A DNA stretch of 56,382 nt from a virus: IMG/VR virus record IMGVR_UViG_3300049919_000129, positions 1 to 56,382 of that record; one strand, written 5' to 3'. The notes beneath the pieces were generated by a model that was not told the origin of the DNA, did not search any database, and was given only the letters and a program-made list of their open reading frames with translations. Positions 40,562 to 49,293 of this stretch are shown here, piece by piece. The translations under genes were made by a program, and so were the position numbers. How positions within the stretch are numbered: the first letter of the stretch is position 1; each line of letters begins with the position of its first letter.

Positions 40562-40753
40562 ATGTTATTGGTGCTTCTCGATCCTGTTGAATTTGGTGAA
40601 TGGACTTTTAAAGCATCCGTAAATCAAGATATCCACAACATTATGGTGTTAGCTTTCAATCGAGTATCGCATCAATGTGAGGTCAGGTATTTTGGCTCGG
40701 ACTTTGTGGCTAACGTGTGGATGGAGCGAAAGATGCGCGGAGAGTCGTTATAA
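40562..40753 (+). CDS. Small hypothetical protein
   Basis: The product has 63 residues, starting 'MLLVLLDPVEFGEWTFKASV'. GAGGG four bases before the ATG at 40562 supports this start, directly after the terminator T-run. Mixed alpha/beta, with 'VRYFGSDFVANVWMERKM' at the end. Not recognised. Expression would require read-through or a promoter inside the terminator region. Confidence 0.55.
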   Translation: MLLVLLDPVEFGEWTFKASVNQDIHNIMVLAFNRVSHQCEVRYFGSDFVANVWMERKMRGESL

Positions 40754-40787
40754 TTTATTCAATGAAAACAACGAGTTGGTGAAAAGC

Positions 40788-40815
40788 TTCCAATATTAAT
40801 AACTTAGTGTATAAT
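40788..40815 (+). promoter_or_regulatory. Host-type promoter with consensus TATAAT
   Basis: TTCCAA (40788-40793), 16 bases, TATAAT (40810-40815), 38 bases before the next gene. The -10 is perfect and the -35 weak. Confidence 0.65.
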
Positions 40816-40853
40816 TAAATTCATTCCATCGAATCAACACGCGGAGAACTGAC

Positions 40854-42059
40854 ATGACTACCAAGACCATCATCCTCAAGGAAGAAGCGATTCCTAAGAT
40901 GAACGAGTACATCGCCAAGGTGAATGCTCGTGCGCACAAGATCGGCCAAGCCTTCATCGAAGCAGTTGAAGTCTCCCGTGAAATGGTTCCGAACAAGCCT
41001 GCTCAGTGTGATTGCACTAAGAACCCAATCGTAACTTACACCTGCATGGTCACCATTGAAATTCGTGGCGAAACTCCGAAGATCAATGGTTGGGACTTTG
41101 TTGCTCGCATCGAACACGATTCGACTCTTGGTAACATCCTTCGTGTGGCTCCGGGTCAATCCCTTCCGCGTGAATTTTGGGAGCGTGATTGCCTGTGTGA
41201 CCATTGCAACACGAAGCGCGTTCGCAAGGACACCTTCATTCTTCGTAATGCTGCTGGTGAGTACAAGCAGATTGGTCGCCAGTGTGTTCGTGACTTCATT
41301 GGTTATGACAATCCGGCTGATATGTACTGGTGGGTTGGTATCATGGACACCATCGAGTCTGAGTGTGACGGTTGGAATGGCTCGGTTCGCGAAGCTCCTT
41401 TGTTTAGCGTCGTTGAGGTTCTTTCCACTGCGATCTCCACCATCAAGTTGTTTGGTTATGTCTCGACTCGTATGGTCGAAGAAGGTCGCGCCAATGTGAC
41501 TACAGCTTCGTATGTTCGTGACACGTACATGCACTACCCTAACGGAAAGCCACAACACGTTGTCGACATTCTCAACGGTGTTGCAGATGTAAAGGAAGCT
41601 GCAGAACGAGTTCTTGCTTGGATTTCCGGTTGGGATGATGTCACCAAACAACAGTCTGAATTCAACTTCAACGTTTCCAAGATGGTTGCAGCAGACTTCT
41701 GCCGTGGTCGTGACTTTGGTCTTATTGCTTGCCTCCAGACGATGTATATGAAGGCAATGGACCAGCTTTCTGCCTCTTCGGTGGTTCGTTCTAACATGCA
41801 CATCGGTGAAGTTGGAAAGAAGATTGAGACCACTGCCACCATCAAGACCGTGTTCGCGATGAGTGGTTTTTACGGTGTTACTAACCTCGTCATTCTTGAG
41901 GATGCTGCTGGTAATTGTTTTAAGTGGAACGCATCTAATCTTGGTGATTTTGCTAAGGATGATGTTGTTTCTCTCAATGGCATCGTCAAGGCGCATGATG
42001 AGTACAAAGGTCGCAACCAAACCGTTATCACCCGCGCCAAGCTCGCCATTTTGTCGTAA
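40854..42059 (+). CDS. Zinc-ribbon/OB-like probable nucleic-acid-binding protein
   Basis: The product of 401 residues has a Cys4 motif 'RDCLCDHCNTKRVRKDTFIL' followed by 'YKQIGRQCVRDFIGYDNPAD', a combination seen in a widespread phage family with no assigned function. The C-terminal 80 residues, 'VGKKIETTATIKTVFAMSGF' and 'NLVILEDAAGNCFKWNASNL', look like an OB fold (strand, insert, strand with conserved W). GC content is higher and more codon-optimised than its neighbours, suggesting strong early expression. It has its own promoter and GGAG site and precedes ligase. A single-strand DNA-binding role is only inferred; gene 32 itself is not seen in the window. Confidence 0.65.
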   Translation: MTTKTIILKEEAIPKMNEYIAKVNARAHKIGQAFIEAVEVSREMVPNKPAQCDCTKNPIVTYTCMVTIEIRGETPKINGWDFVARIEHDSTLGNILRVAPGQSLPREFWERDCLCDHCNTKRVRKDTFILRNAAGEYKQIGRQCVRDFIGYDNPADMYWWVGIMDTIESECDGWNGSVREAPLFSVVEVLSTAISTIKLFGYVSTRMVEEGRANVTTASYVRDTYMHYPNGKPQHVVDILNGVADVKEAAERVLAWISGWDDVTKQQSEFNFNVSKMVAADFCRGRDFGLIACLQTMYMKAMDQLSASSVVRSNMHIGEVGKKIETTATIKTVFAMSGFYGVTNLVILEDAAGNCFKWNASNLGDFAKDDVVSLNGIVKAHDEYKGRNQTVITRAKLAILS

Positions 42060-42068
42060 AGGAATAAT

Positions 42069-43388
42069 ATGTCTATCTTAAAAATCATCGAAGAAATTGC
42101 AGGCACCGCAAGTAAACTCACCAAGGAGTCGATTATTCTCCGCGAAAAGGACAACGAAACCCTGAAAAGGGTTTTCGTTGCCGCGTACAATCCTCGTGTG
42201 GTTTATGGCATTAAGGCTATCCCACAGCCTATCAAGTCACCAGAGAGAATCAACCTGCAGTACGCTTTAAACAAGCTTTCAGACTTCTCTGATAGGGTTG
42301 TATCTGGCGGCGCTGCCACGGAATTGCTCGCCAAATTACTCGGCCAACTGGAAGAAGATGATGCTGTTGTTCTTTCAAGAATCATCCTTCGCGACCTTCG
42401 AATGGGGTGTTCCGATTCGACTATTAACAAGGTACATTCTGGATTGATATCTGAATATCCATACATGCGATATAACCTTTTCAGTAAGGTCAAACATGCC
42501 AACTACACTTGGAAGGACGGCGTGTATGCGCAGACTAAAATGGATGGTATGTGGACTTCGGTAAACCATCACACAGACGGTACTGTAACAGGTCTAACTC
42601 GGCAAGGTGGTGAGCAACCAGAGAAGTTCTTTTCTGACATTTTTAAGCACATCAAGACTTTTTTCCCTGCTGGGTATCAGTATCATGGGGAAGTTCTCGT
42701 TGATCATAATGGCAAGTATCTTCCACGAGAAGAGGGTAATGGGATAACCAACTCCATTGCAAAGGGTGGAGAACTCCCTTCTGGTATGAAATTGGTGTAT
42801 GTAATTTGGGATGCTGTTCCGATATCTCATATCGATTCTGGGGTCTCTAACACTAGATATTCTGTTAGGTTCTCGTTGATGAATTCATTGCATTATTCGG
42901 ATGTGGTCAAATTGGCGAAAACGAAAGTGGTGAATTCAATGAAGGGTGCATTTGTTGTCTATAACGAAGCTCTTGCTGCTGGGGAAGAGGGGATCATGTT
43001 GAAGAGTGGTGATCTTCCTTGGAAGGATCATACAACGTCACTTGGTGCCAAGTTAAAGTTGTCTGTTGATGTTGATTTGAAGATCGTTGGATTCACTGAG
43101 GGCAATGGCAAATATGCAGACCTTTTTGGTGCTGTCATGTGCGAGACCTCTGATGGTCTGTTGAAGGTGAATGTGAGCGGGTTTAAGGAAGATGTTCGTA
43201 AACAGATTCATGCAACTCGTGCAGCCCTGCTTGGTACGATCATGACGGTGACCGGAAATGAAGTGATGCTAGGCACTCCTGCATCGATCTTTTTGCCCCG
43301 CTTCGCAGAACTCCGGGCGGATAAGAAAACTGCAGACACGCTCCAACAGGTTATCGATCAGTTTGAAAATGCCAAGCAAGGAAAGTGA
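42069..43388 (+). CDS. 30: ATP-dependent DNA ligase gp30
   Basis: The product of 439 residues (T4: 487) seals nicks and joins Okazaki fragments. The catalytic Lys157 lies in motif I 'VYAQTKMDGMWTSV' (KxDG). Other motifs are 'LTRQGGEQ' (III), 'YQYHGEVLVDHNG' (IIIa), 'GEEGIMLKSGD' (IV) and 'AKLKLSVDVDLKIVGF' (V). An N-terminal helical domain precedes the nucleotidyltransferase core, as in T4. It starts nine bases after the zinc/OB-like gene and shares its promoter. Confidence 0.94.
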   Translation: MSILKIIEEIAGTASKLTKESIILREKDNETLKRVFVAAYNPRVVYGIKAIPQPIKSPERINLQYALNKLSDFSDRVVSGGAATELLAKLLGQLEEDDAVVLSRIILRDLRMGCSDSTINKVHSGLISEYPYMRYNLFSKVKHANYTWKDGVYAQTKMDGMWTSVNHHTDGTVTGLTRQGGEQPEKFFSDIFKHIKTFFPAGYQYHGEVLVDHNGKYLPREEGNGITNSIAKGGELPSGMKLVYVIWDAVPISHIDSGVSNTRYSVRFSLMNSLHYSDVVKLAKTKVVNSMKGAFVVYNEALAAGEEGIMLKSGDLPWKDHTTSLGAKLKLSVDVDLKIVGFTEGNGKYADLFGAVMCETSDGLLKVNVSGFKEDVRKQIHATRAALLGTIMTVTGNEVMLGTPASIFLPRFAELRADKKTADTLQQVIDQFENAKQGK

Positions 43389-43417
43389 TTGACTTTCCGA
43401 GTCAGATCGGATAAAAT
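43389..43417 (+). promoter_or_regulatory. Host-type promoter of the DNA polymerase operon
   Basis: TTGACT (43389-43394), 17 bases, TAAAAT (43412-43417). It starts one base after the ligase stop and drives the two small genes and gene 43. Confidence 0.85.
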
Positions 43418-43439
43418 AAATTTTATTTGGAGGATGCAT

Positions 43440-43667
43440 ATGTCGAAATATACGTTCATGCAACAAGATGGTTCTGTTAAAGTTACCGTTGAGGTTGAAA
43501 GTGATGAAAGCGATGCTTGGTCTGGTCATTCCGGCCCGATGTGGAATTTCTTTGACTTTCTTAAGGGCTGTGGTTTCATCTTTAACCCGTCTGATGAAAT
43601 TGGCATTATGAGGTATAATGAAGACGGTACCACAGAATTCATTTCTGCTTCTAGGTGGGAGCCATAA
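43440..43667 (+). CDS. Small hypothetical protein
   Basis: The product of 75 residues begins 'MSKYTFMQQDGSVKVTVEVE'. The ATG at 43440 follows GGAGG by six bases, and a longer reading would start within the promoter. It contains 'PMWNFFDFLKGCGFIFNPSD', a short aromatic helix found in small phage early proteins. Its stop overlaps the next start by one base (TAATG). Function unknown. Confidence 0.62.
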   Translation: MSKYTFMQQDGSVKVTVEVESDESDAWSGHSGPMWNFFDFLKGCGFIFNPSDEIGIMRYNEDGTTEFISASRWEP

Positions 43668-43858
43668 TGTCAGGTAAAGTTGTGGATTCAATTTTCGCAA
43701 ACATCAATTCTTTGCCCAATGCAACCTCGATTAAGAAGCTTCTTTATCTCAAGCTTGAGATTGAATTTGGAGCAAAGCGATGTGAAAATTATGACGATTG
43801 GAATCCAGCAAAACCATCACAAGACCAACAAGAAACTATAACCCTAGAAGGAAATTGA
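43667..43858 (+). CDS. Small hypothetical protein upstream of DNA polymerase
   Basis: The product of 63 residues starts 'MSGKVVDSIFANINSLPNAT', with a helical centre 'IKKLLYLKLEIEFGAKRCEN' and a polar tail. GGAG stands five bases before the ATG. The stop overlaps the polymerase ATG by one base (TGATG), so both are coupled. Not recognised. Confidence 0.6.
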   Translation: MSGKVVDSIFANINSLPNATSIKKLLYLKLEIEFGAKRCENYDDWNPAKPSQDQQETITLEGN

Positions 43859-46359
43859 TGACGTATTTTTATACTTCTGTCACCCAACACTCAAATAATA
43901 TTTGCTTTCGTGGGGTGCGGGACGGGAAGCGGATCGAAGCAAAGGTTCCGTACTCTCCGACATTGTATGCCGAATCCAATAAGTCAGTCGAATTCCGTGG
44001 TCTTTATGGGGAGAAGCTGGTTCCTGTTAAATTCGAATCCATTCATGCAGCAAAAGAATATATTGGTAGGTATGAAGAGGTTAAAGACTTTACAATTCAT
44101 GGAATCCAGCAATTCCAATATCAATATATTTCCGACAAGTTTGTTGGTGATATCGATTGGGATATTGATCAGGCTAGGGTAGTCTTTCTGGATATCGAAA
44201 CTAAGGTTCCAGAAAATGGGTTTCCAAACATCGAAACTGCCAACTGCGAGATACTGTTGATCTCTCTGATGAATCGTTTCACCCAGAAGATCGTGGTGTT
44301 CGGTACAAGAAGTATTTCTGCACCGAATCCCCTCTTTGAATATCGTCTTTTCAAGAACGAGGCTTCCATGCTGGAAGCATTTTTGGATTTCTGGTCTTCT
44401 GCTTATCCTGATGTCATTTCTGGTTGGAATATTGATGGGTTTGATATGCCGTATATAGCAAACCGCATTCATCGGGTTCTTGGAGAAGCTGAAATGAAGA
44501 GACTTTCGCCGTGGGGCGTGTTGAACAGCAGAAAGATCGAAGTTCGAGGTCGTGAAGTCGAGGTCGTGGATATCGTTGGTATAAACTCACTTGACTACCT
44601 TGATCTTTACAAAAAATTCAGCTTCAGACCACAGGAATCATATTCCCTCGGGGCTGTGTGTCAGGTCGATCTTGGTGAAGGTAAGGTTGATTTTGGTTGT
44701 ACATTTAAAGAGAGCTATTCTACAACCCAAGAAAACTGGGATAGGTTTGTTCTTTATAACGCCATGGACTCCCAGTTAGTATTCAAGCTGGATAAAATGT
44801 ATGAATTCATTCCGCTATGCTTTAGTATTGCTTATCTAGCCAAGTGTAATATCAAAGACGTTTTCAGCCCAGTTAAAACGTGGGATATTTTCACTTATTC
44901 CGAGTTACTGAAAGAAAATATTATCGTCCCACCACACACCATAAAGAAGGCTGGCACCATCGAAGGTGCTTATGTCAAGGCGCCACAGTTAGGAATGCAT
45001 AATTGGGTCGTCACCGTTGACTTTGGTTCCCTATACCCATCTGAAATGCGGCAATGGAACATTAGTCCTGAGACGATCCTAAAGGAAAAATTCGATTTGC
45101 ATTACATCGACTTCATCGAAGAGACTGATGCATACAAGGATGCTATCGAATATGCTAGGGCGCATGACTATAGCCTAGCGGCGAACGGTTCGATGTATCG
45201 CAGGGATATTGTTGGCATCATTCCAAAGATGCTGAAAATGTGTATGGATGGTAGAAAGGTAGCGAAGAAGGAAATGCTTCGGTTGGAGCAACTTCTTGTG
45301 GACACTGGGGACTCTTTATTAAAGTCAAAGATATCCGTGCTTAATGGTAGGCAGCTTGCATTGAAGCTACTAGGAAACTCGTTGTATGGTGGTCTCGCCA
45401 ACGTAGGTTCTAGATACTTCAATCTAGATATGGCCGAGTCCATTACGATCACAGGGCAGTTATCTAACGTTCATGTGTCAAAATGTTTGAACGAATACAT
45501 GAATTCGAATATTGGCGGAGAATATAAGGATTACATCATATATGGGGACACGGACTCTTCGTTCCTTAATTGTGGGCCGTTAATTAAGAAAATTGCAGCT
45601 GGAAAATCTGATCAGCAGATAACAAATCTGTTGATGAAAATGGAACCAACCTTACAACGTGTTTTGAACAAATCGATTGATGATGTTTTCGCACTTTGTA
45701 ACTGTTTAGATCGAGTCATGTCGATAAAACAGGAAAAGGTTTGCTCAAAGATATTGTTTGTTGCCAAAAAACGATATGCTGCAAAGGTGCATAACTCTGA
45801 GGGTGTGATGTACGATCCACCTGAAATTAAAGTCACTGGACTCGATCTTGTTAAGACCTCTACCCCTATGGCGATCCGGAAGATGCTTAAGGCTTCGATA
45901 CCGGTCATTTTTGATGGTGGAGAAGGTGCAACACAAAAATATCTTGTCGATTGTAGGGAAAAGTTTGACTCTATGACGACGGAAGAAATTGCAAGACCAA
46001 CCGGTGTTAGTGAAGTTGACAAGCATATGATTGGGGAGTATTATGTTAAGGGGTGCCCAATTAATTCTAGGGCATCCATAATATACAATGTTGCAACAAA
46101 GAGTATGCGAGAGAAGTATGCACAGATTTCCAATGGGGATAAGATTCGGTATCTTTATTTGACCGTCCCAAACCCAGTTCGATCAGACGTTATTGCTTTT
46201 CCTGCAGATGGGGTTTTACCAAAAGAGCTTGGCTTGCATAATTATGTTGATAGGGACACCCAGTTCTACAAAACTTTCATGAAGCCGATTGAAGGAATGT
46301 TACACCCTATTGGTTGGAAAACTGAAGTACAGGCTAGTTTGGAGGATTTTTTCGGATGA
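43858..46359 (+). CDS. 43: Family B DNA polymerase gp43
   Basis: The product of 833 residues (T4: 898) is the replicative polymerase with a 3'-5' exonuclease. Exonuclease motifs: 'VVFLDIETKVP' (Asp112, Glu114), 'GWNIDGFDMPYIANR' and 'YNAMDSQL'. Polymerase motifs: A 'VTVDFGSLYPSEM' (Asp388), B 'KLLGNSLYGGLAN', C 'YGDTDSSF' (Asp564, Asp566). The C terminus 'TEVQASLEDFFG' is the clamp-binding tail (T4 ends ASLDFLFG). The ATG at 43858 after AAGGA is chosen over an in-frame start 60 bases upstream. Motif A has Phe-Gly where T4 has Leu-Thr. Confidence 0.97.
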   Translation: MTYFYTSVTQHSNNICFRGVRDGKRIEAKVPYSPTLYAESNKSVEFRGLYGEKLVPVKFESIHAAKEYIGRYEEVKDFTIHGIQQFQYQYISDKFVGDIDWDIDQARVVFLDIETKVPENGFPNIETANCEILLISLMNRFTQKIVVFGTRSISAPNPLFEYRLFKNEASMLEAFLDFWSSAYPDVISGWNIDGFDMPYIANRIHRVLGEAEMKRLSPWGVLNSRKIEVRGREVEVVDIVGINSLDYLDLYKKFSFRPQESYSLGAVCQVDLGEGKVDFGCTFKESYSTTQENWDRFVLYNAMDSQLVFKLDKMYEFIPLCFSIAYLAKCNIKDVFSPVKTWDIFTYSELLKENIIVPPHTIKKAGTIEGAYVKAPQLGMHNWVVTVDFGSLYPSEMRQWNISPETILKEKFDLHYIDFIEETDAYKDAIEYARAHDYSLAANGSMYRRDIVGIIPKMLKMCMDGRKVAKKEMLRLEQLLVDTGDSLLKSKISVLNGRQLALKLLGNSLYGGLANVGSRYFNLDMAESITITGQLSNVHVSKCLNEYMNSNIGGEYKDYIIYGDTDSSFLNCGPLIKKIAAGKSDQQITNLLMKMEPTLQRVLNKSIDDVFALCNCLDRVMSIKQEKVCSKILFVAKKRYAAKVHNSEGVMYDPPEIKVTGLDLVKTSTPMAIRKMLKASIPVIFDGGEGATQKYLVDCREKFDSMTTEEIARPTGVSEVDKHMIGEYYVKGCPINSRASIIYNVATKSMREKYAQISNGDKIRYLYLTVPNPVRSDVIAFPADGVLPKELGLHNYVDRDTQFYKTFMKPIEGMLHPIGWKTEVQASLEDFFG

Positions 46360-46419
46360 CACACGATATCAAATTTAACTGATCACGCTACAATAAACGG
46401 CAGTGTTGTTGATTTACAT

Positions 46420-46623
46420 TTGAATAAAGAATTCATCGATTTATGGACTGAGGTTCGAGACCTTAAACTGAAATATGAGAATGAGATATTCGTTATAAAG
46501 GACACCATGCGAAAGGCCAGAGAAGCGGAAGCATTCAAAAAGCATACTAAGGAGTTTTATTGGATGACGGCAGCTGAACAAAAAATATCATTTGAAAGGG
46601 TTTATAAAGATGGCATCATTTGA
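46420..46623 (+). CDS. Small hypothetical helical protein, start uncertain
   Basis: The product has 67 residues if TTG at 46420 is used. No clear ribosome-binding site precedes it. Strongly helical and charged ('DLWTEVRDLKLKYENEIF', 'KDTMRKAREAEAFKKHTKEF'). It overlaps the next gene's ATG by 14 bases in the manner of real neighbours here. The composition and uninterrupted frame support a gene, but the start is uncertain. Confidence 0.48.
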   Translation: MNKEFIDLWTEVRDLKLKYENEIFVIKDTMRKAREAEAFKKHTKEFYWMTAAEQKISFERVYKDGII

Positions 46624-47050
46624 CACTTCGACAAATTGCGTGAGCGAGTCGTTTAGGAGAGTTGTTGGAGAAGTTGTGAAGCTTAAAGTTGGCACCCGAT
46701 TTTCTGCTTTGCGTGGTATAAAATTTGATATCGATTCCATGGTAGATATGGTTACCGAAGATTTGCTTTTCGGTATGCAAGCAAACGTCACTGCCGTTAA
46801 GGGGAAGAGGTCATCCGAAACAAAAACGGATAGGGATACCGTGACTAAATTGTTCCCTAAGACATGGTTTGATCATTTTAAACAAGATTGCTTCCCAAAA
46901 TGGTTGCTAACTAAATACCCCGCTGATTACGAAACGGTGTTAGTTGAAATTGCCAAACACCACACCACCATAACAACGGTGACTCGGATGTGCCCACATT
47001 TACATACAGACCCTTCCAACAAGCATATTGAATTTTTGGTGCGCGAATGA
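46610..47050 (+). CDS. Hypothetical protein between gp43 and a nucleotidase
   Basis: The product of 146 residues starts 'MASFDTSTNCVSESFRRVVG', with AAAGGG nine bases before the ATG. It is alpha/beta, with 'LFPKTWFDHFKQDCFPKWLL' and 'TTITTVTRMCPHLHTDPSNK' near the C terminus. Small proteins of unknown function in this position occur in other T4-like phages. No catalytic pattern is clear. The following 86 bases are AT-rich leader to the nucleotidase gene. Confidence 0.6.
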   Translation: MASFDTSTNCVSESFRRVVGEVVKLKVGTRFSALRGIKFDIDSMVDMVTEDLLFGMQANVTAVKGKRSSETKTDRDTVTKLFPKTWFDHFKQDCFPKWLLTKYPADYETVLVEIAKHHTTITTVTRMCPHLHTDPSNKHIEFLVRE

Positions 47051-47136
47051 CGTTTAAAATTTTACTTTGAAATTTTTATATCCGTTTTCGGCAATTTTGT
47101 CTTTTATATTTTCATATTTATATAGGAGGTAACAAG

Positions 47137-47626
47137 ATGAATAAGATTTATCTTGATCTTTGACGGCGTCCTAGTTAACTTCCATACTCGCGTCTCTGAG
47201 ATTTGTGGAAAGCCATTCGACTCTTCATGCTGGCCGATCATAGACAAGATTCCTACCTTGTTTCTTGATCTCGACATTCTCCCGCAGGCTAAGGAATCAT
47301 TCGATTTTATTATGCAGATGGGGTATCCTGTAGAGATTCTTACTGCACTACCAAGACCAACATGCTTGCTTTCTTCTGCTGCATGTGATAAAATCGAATG
47401 GGTAAGAAGGCATTTGCATCCAACCATTCAGGTTAATTGTTCCGATGGTTGGGATAAGAAAATACACTGGGTTGCGCCAAAGCATATCTTGATAGATGAT
47501 ATGGAAAGAAACGTGCACCATTGGGTGCAGCATGGTGGGATTGGTGTTCATCACACCGGAGACTGGTCAGTGACTTTGCATAACCTGAATTTAAATATTT
47601 TAACCATGAATAAGGAATCCTCATGA
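47137..47626 (+). CDS. HAD-family 5'(3')-nucleotidase-like protein, with an RF2-like +1 frameshift site
   Basis: AGGAGG seven bases before the ATG at 47137 marks the start. The first eight codons read Met-Asn-Lys-Ile-Tyr-Leu-Asp-Leu and are followed by TGA (47161-47163). Skipping one base at CTT-TGA-C gives 'MNKIYLDLDGVLVNFHTRVS', exactly the HAD nucleophile motif DxDG (Asp7, Asp9), and then runs open to 47626. Later HAD motifs are present: 'VEILTALPRP', Lys in 'DKIEWVRRHLHP' and 'HILIDDMERNVHHW'. Starting at the TTG at 47153 instead would lose the first Asp. The full product of 162 residues would dephosphorylate nucleotides. Either programmed +1 frameshifting or a one-base insertion (real or sequencing) explains this. 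Confidence 0.78.
47158..47164 (+). promoter_or_regulatory. Candidate +1 ribosomal frameshift site CTT TGA C
   Basis: CTT-TGA-C is identical to the slip site of bacterial prfB (release factor 2). Slipping of the Leu tRNA by one base restores the HAD frame. Unlike prfB there is no Shine-Dalgarno element three bases upstream; the nearest is the gene's own AGGAGG, 28 bases before the CTT. Confidence 0.5.
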
Positions 47627-48021
47627 CAAAGGAAAAGAAGCAAAAAGAAGCAACCATTCCAAATTGGACGATCTTCGGGACTAGATCAGTGGCAATCGAA
47701 GTGCATAAGTTTGTTGGTGAGGGCGATGACGTATATCGACCAGCACTGACATTTATGTTAGATAACGGCGAGGATGTTGATGAGAACGATATTGTTGAGA
47801 AGGGGCAGTTCGTTACGATTTATGTTGATGGAATTTACGATAGTGCAGAAGAAGCGATCATTGAAACAGCTAAGTCGATAATGAACCTGTTTGAAAATAT
47901 TTCGAATTCTGTCACGGTAATTGAAGATGATGGTTCTGCTGGTGCGTTTGAATACAGTTTAGACCAGTTGTTTTCTGCAGATGGCGGCGCTGAGTCTGGC
48001 CCGAAAGTCACGTTCCACTGA
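47623..48021 (+). CDS. Hypothetical protein upstream of uvsX
   Basis: The product of 132 residues has a basic N terminus ('MTKEKKQKEATIPNWTIFG') followed by an acidic alpha/beta body ('YRPALTFMLDNGEDVDENDI', 'DSAEEAIIETAKSIMNLFEN'). It overlaps the nucleotidase stop by four bases. An AAGGAATCC sequence precedes the ATG. Not recognised. Probably part of the nucleotidase-uvsX operon. Confidence 0.6.
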   Translation: MTKEKKQKEATIPNWTIFGTRSVAIEVHKFVGEGDDVYRPALTFMLDNGEDVDENDIVEKGQFVTIYVDGIYDSAEEAIIETAKSIMNLFENISNSVTVIEDDGSAGAFEYSLDQLFSADGGAESGPKVTFH

Positions 48022-48095
48022 TGCTAAACCTAGACGACACCCCTTATTACGGCCCGTCAGACAGTAAACCAAATATTAAAATTAAAGGAGCGTCA

Positions 48096-49139
48096 ATGTC
48101 ACTGTTAGACAGATTGAAAACAATTGGAACGACTAAGCATTCAAACACAATGTCGGAGTCGACATTTTTTAAACCTAAAGATCATTGCCCAACACCAGTA
48201 CCGATCATAAACGTTGCCCTATCAGGTTCTTTGAGTGGTGGATTGATCAGCGGATTGGTTAGCCTAGCAGGCCCATCCAAGCACTTCAAATCCCTTTTGG
48301 GGTTGTTGTTAGTCAAGGCATATATGGATAAGCACCCAGACTCAATGTGCCTCTTTTACGACAGCGAATTCGGCGTGACTCCTGAGTATATCAAGGCGAA
48401 CGGAATCGATGGTTCTAGGGTTCTGCATGTTCCAATCGAGAACGTTGAGCAACTAAAATTCGATATGGTTAAGAAGCTCGACTCAATAGAAAAGTCCGAG
48501 AAGATCATCATCTTCATCGATTCGATTGGAAACCTAGCATCCAAGAAGGAATTGGAAGACGCTATGAGCGAAAACTCTGCCGCAGATATGACAAGATCAA
48601 AACAGCTGAAAAGTTTTTTCCGTATGGTCACCCCGCATCTGACTATGAAAGATATTCCGTGCGTAGTCGTCCAGCATACATATCAGACACAGGAAATGTT
48701 TTCGAAGACCGTTATGTCTGGTGGAACTGGCGGGATGTATTCAAGTAATTTGGTGCTACTAATCGGAAAGTCTCAGGAAAAGGATACCGAAGGCATTAAA
48801 GGGTGGAATTTCAACCTAACAGTGGAGAAATCCAGATTTGTTAAGGAGAAGTCGAAGCTGTCATTTTTGGTCACCTATGAGGGCGGTCTGAATAAATGGA
48901 GCGGTCTGATGGAAGAGGCTCTTGAGTCTGGTCATTGCACTAAACCAAAGAACGGATGGTACGCTAAGGCTGGCACAGACAAAAACTACCGTCTTGCCGA
49001 CACAAACAACAAGGAATTTTGGTTGCCAATCCTAACCGATCCTACCTTCAACGAATTTATTTCAAACAAATATAAGCTCGCACATTCAGTTGCGATGATC
49101 TCAGAAGAAGTCGAAGAGGAGGATCAAGATGAGCAATGA
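48096..49139 (+). CDS. uvsX: RecA-like recombinase UvsX
   Basis: The product of 347 residues (T4: 391) catalyses strand exchange and recombination-dependent replication. 'INVALSGSLSGGLISGLVSL' then Walker A 'AGPSKHFKS' (58-66) and 'SMCLFYDSEFGVTPEYI' match T4 almost residue for residue, as do 'KIIIFIDSIGNLASKKE', 'DIPCVVVQHTYQTQEMFSK' and 'TVEKSRFVKEKSKL'. AAAGGAG before the ATG at 48096 and alignment with the T4 N terminus favour it over an in-frame ATG at 48021. Acts with UvsY and UvsW encoded at 27.5 kb. Confidence 0.96.
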   Translation: MSLLDRLKTIGTTKHSNTMSESTFFKPKDHCPTPVPIINVALSGSLSGGLISGLVSLAGPSKHFKSLLGLLLVKAYMDKHPDSMCLFYDSEFGVTPEYIKANGIDGSRVLHVPIENVEQLKFDMVKKLDSIEKSEKIIIFIDSIGNLASKKELEDAMSENSAADMTRSKQLKSFFRMVTPHLTMKDIPCVVVQHTYQTQEMFSKTVMSGGTGGMYSSNLVLLIGKSQEKDTEGIKGWNFNLTVEKSRFVKEKSKLSFLVTYEGGLNKWSGLMEEALESGHCTKPKNGWYAKAGTDKNYRLADTNNKEFWLPILTDPTFNEFISNKYKLAHSVAMISEEVEEEDQDEQ

Positions 49140-49293
49140 CCAAGATCGTGAGGAACTGCACAAAAGCACTGGTTGGATTTGTCCTCGCTGCAAAAATGCG
49201 ATTGCTCCAACCATGAAAACGTGTCCCCTGTGCCCACCACCAACGAGGGTTGAATCATCTTTTTCTGCCCAGCAGGAGTTGTTGATTGACTAA
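49129..49293 (+). CDS. Small zinc-ribbon protein
   Basis: A short gene of 54 residues overlaps the end of uvsX by 11 bases, with AGAGGAGG before its ATG. The centre 'GWICPRCKNAIAPTMKTCPL' continues with another Cys, giving two CxxC pairs that should bind one zinc ion. The polar N terminus and C-terminal helix 'FSAQQELLID' are otherwise plain. Its stop overlaps the next gene. Tiny zinc ribbons like this are common in T4-like genomes and may bind nucleic acid or RNA polymerase. Confidence 0.75.
   Translation: MSNDQDREELHKSTGWICPRCKNAIAPTMKTCPLCPPPTRVESSFSAQQELLID

Noticed and set aside
40821-42020. A 399-codon frame on the minus strand opposite the zinc/OB-like gene
   Set aside because: It lies wholly antisense to a well-supported gene with a promoter and ribosome-binding site. 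The product is low-complexity and basic with no motif, and the frame results from the codon bias of the true gene.
47137-47163. A complete prfB-type frameshift signal including a stimulatory Shine-Dalgarno
   Set aside because: The CTT-TGA-C heptamer is present, but no SD-like element lies three bases upstream. Only the slip site can be claimed.
48021-48095. An extended UvsX N terminus starting at ATG 48021
   Set aside because: There is no ribosome-binding site before it, whereas AAAGGAG precedes the ATG at 48096 and the latter matches the T4 N terminus.
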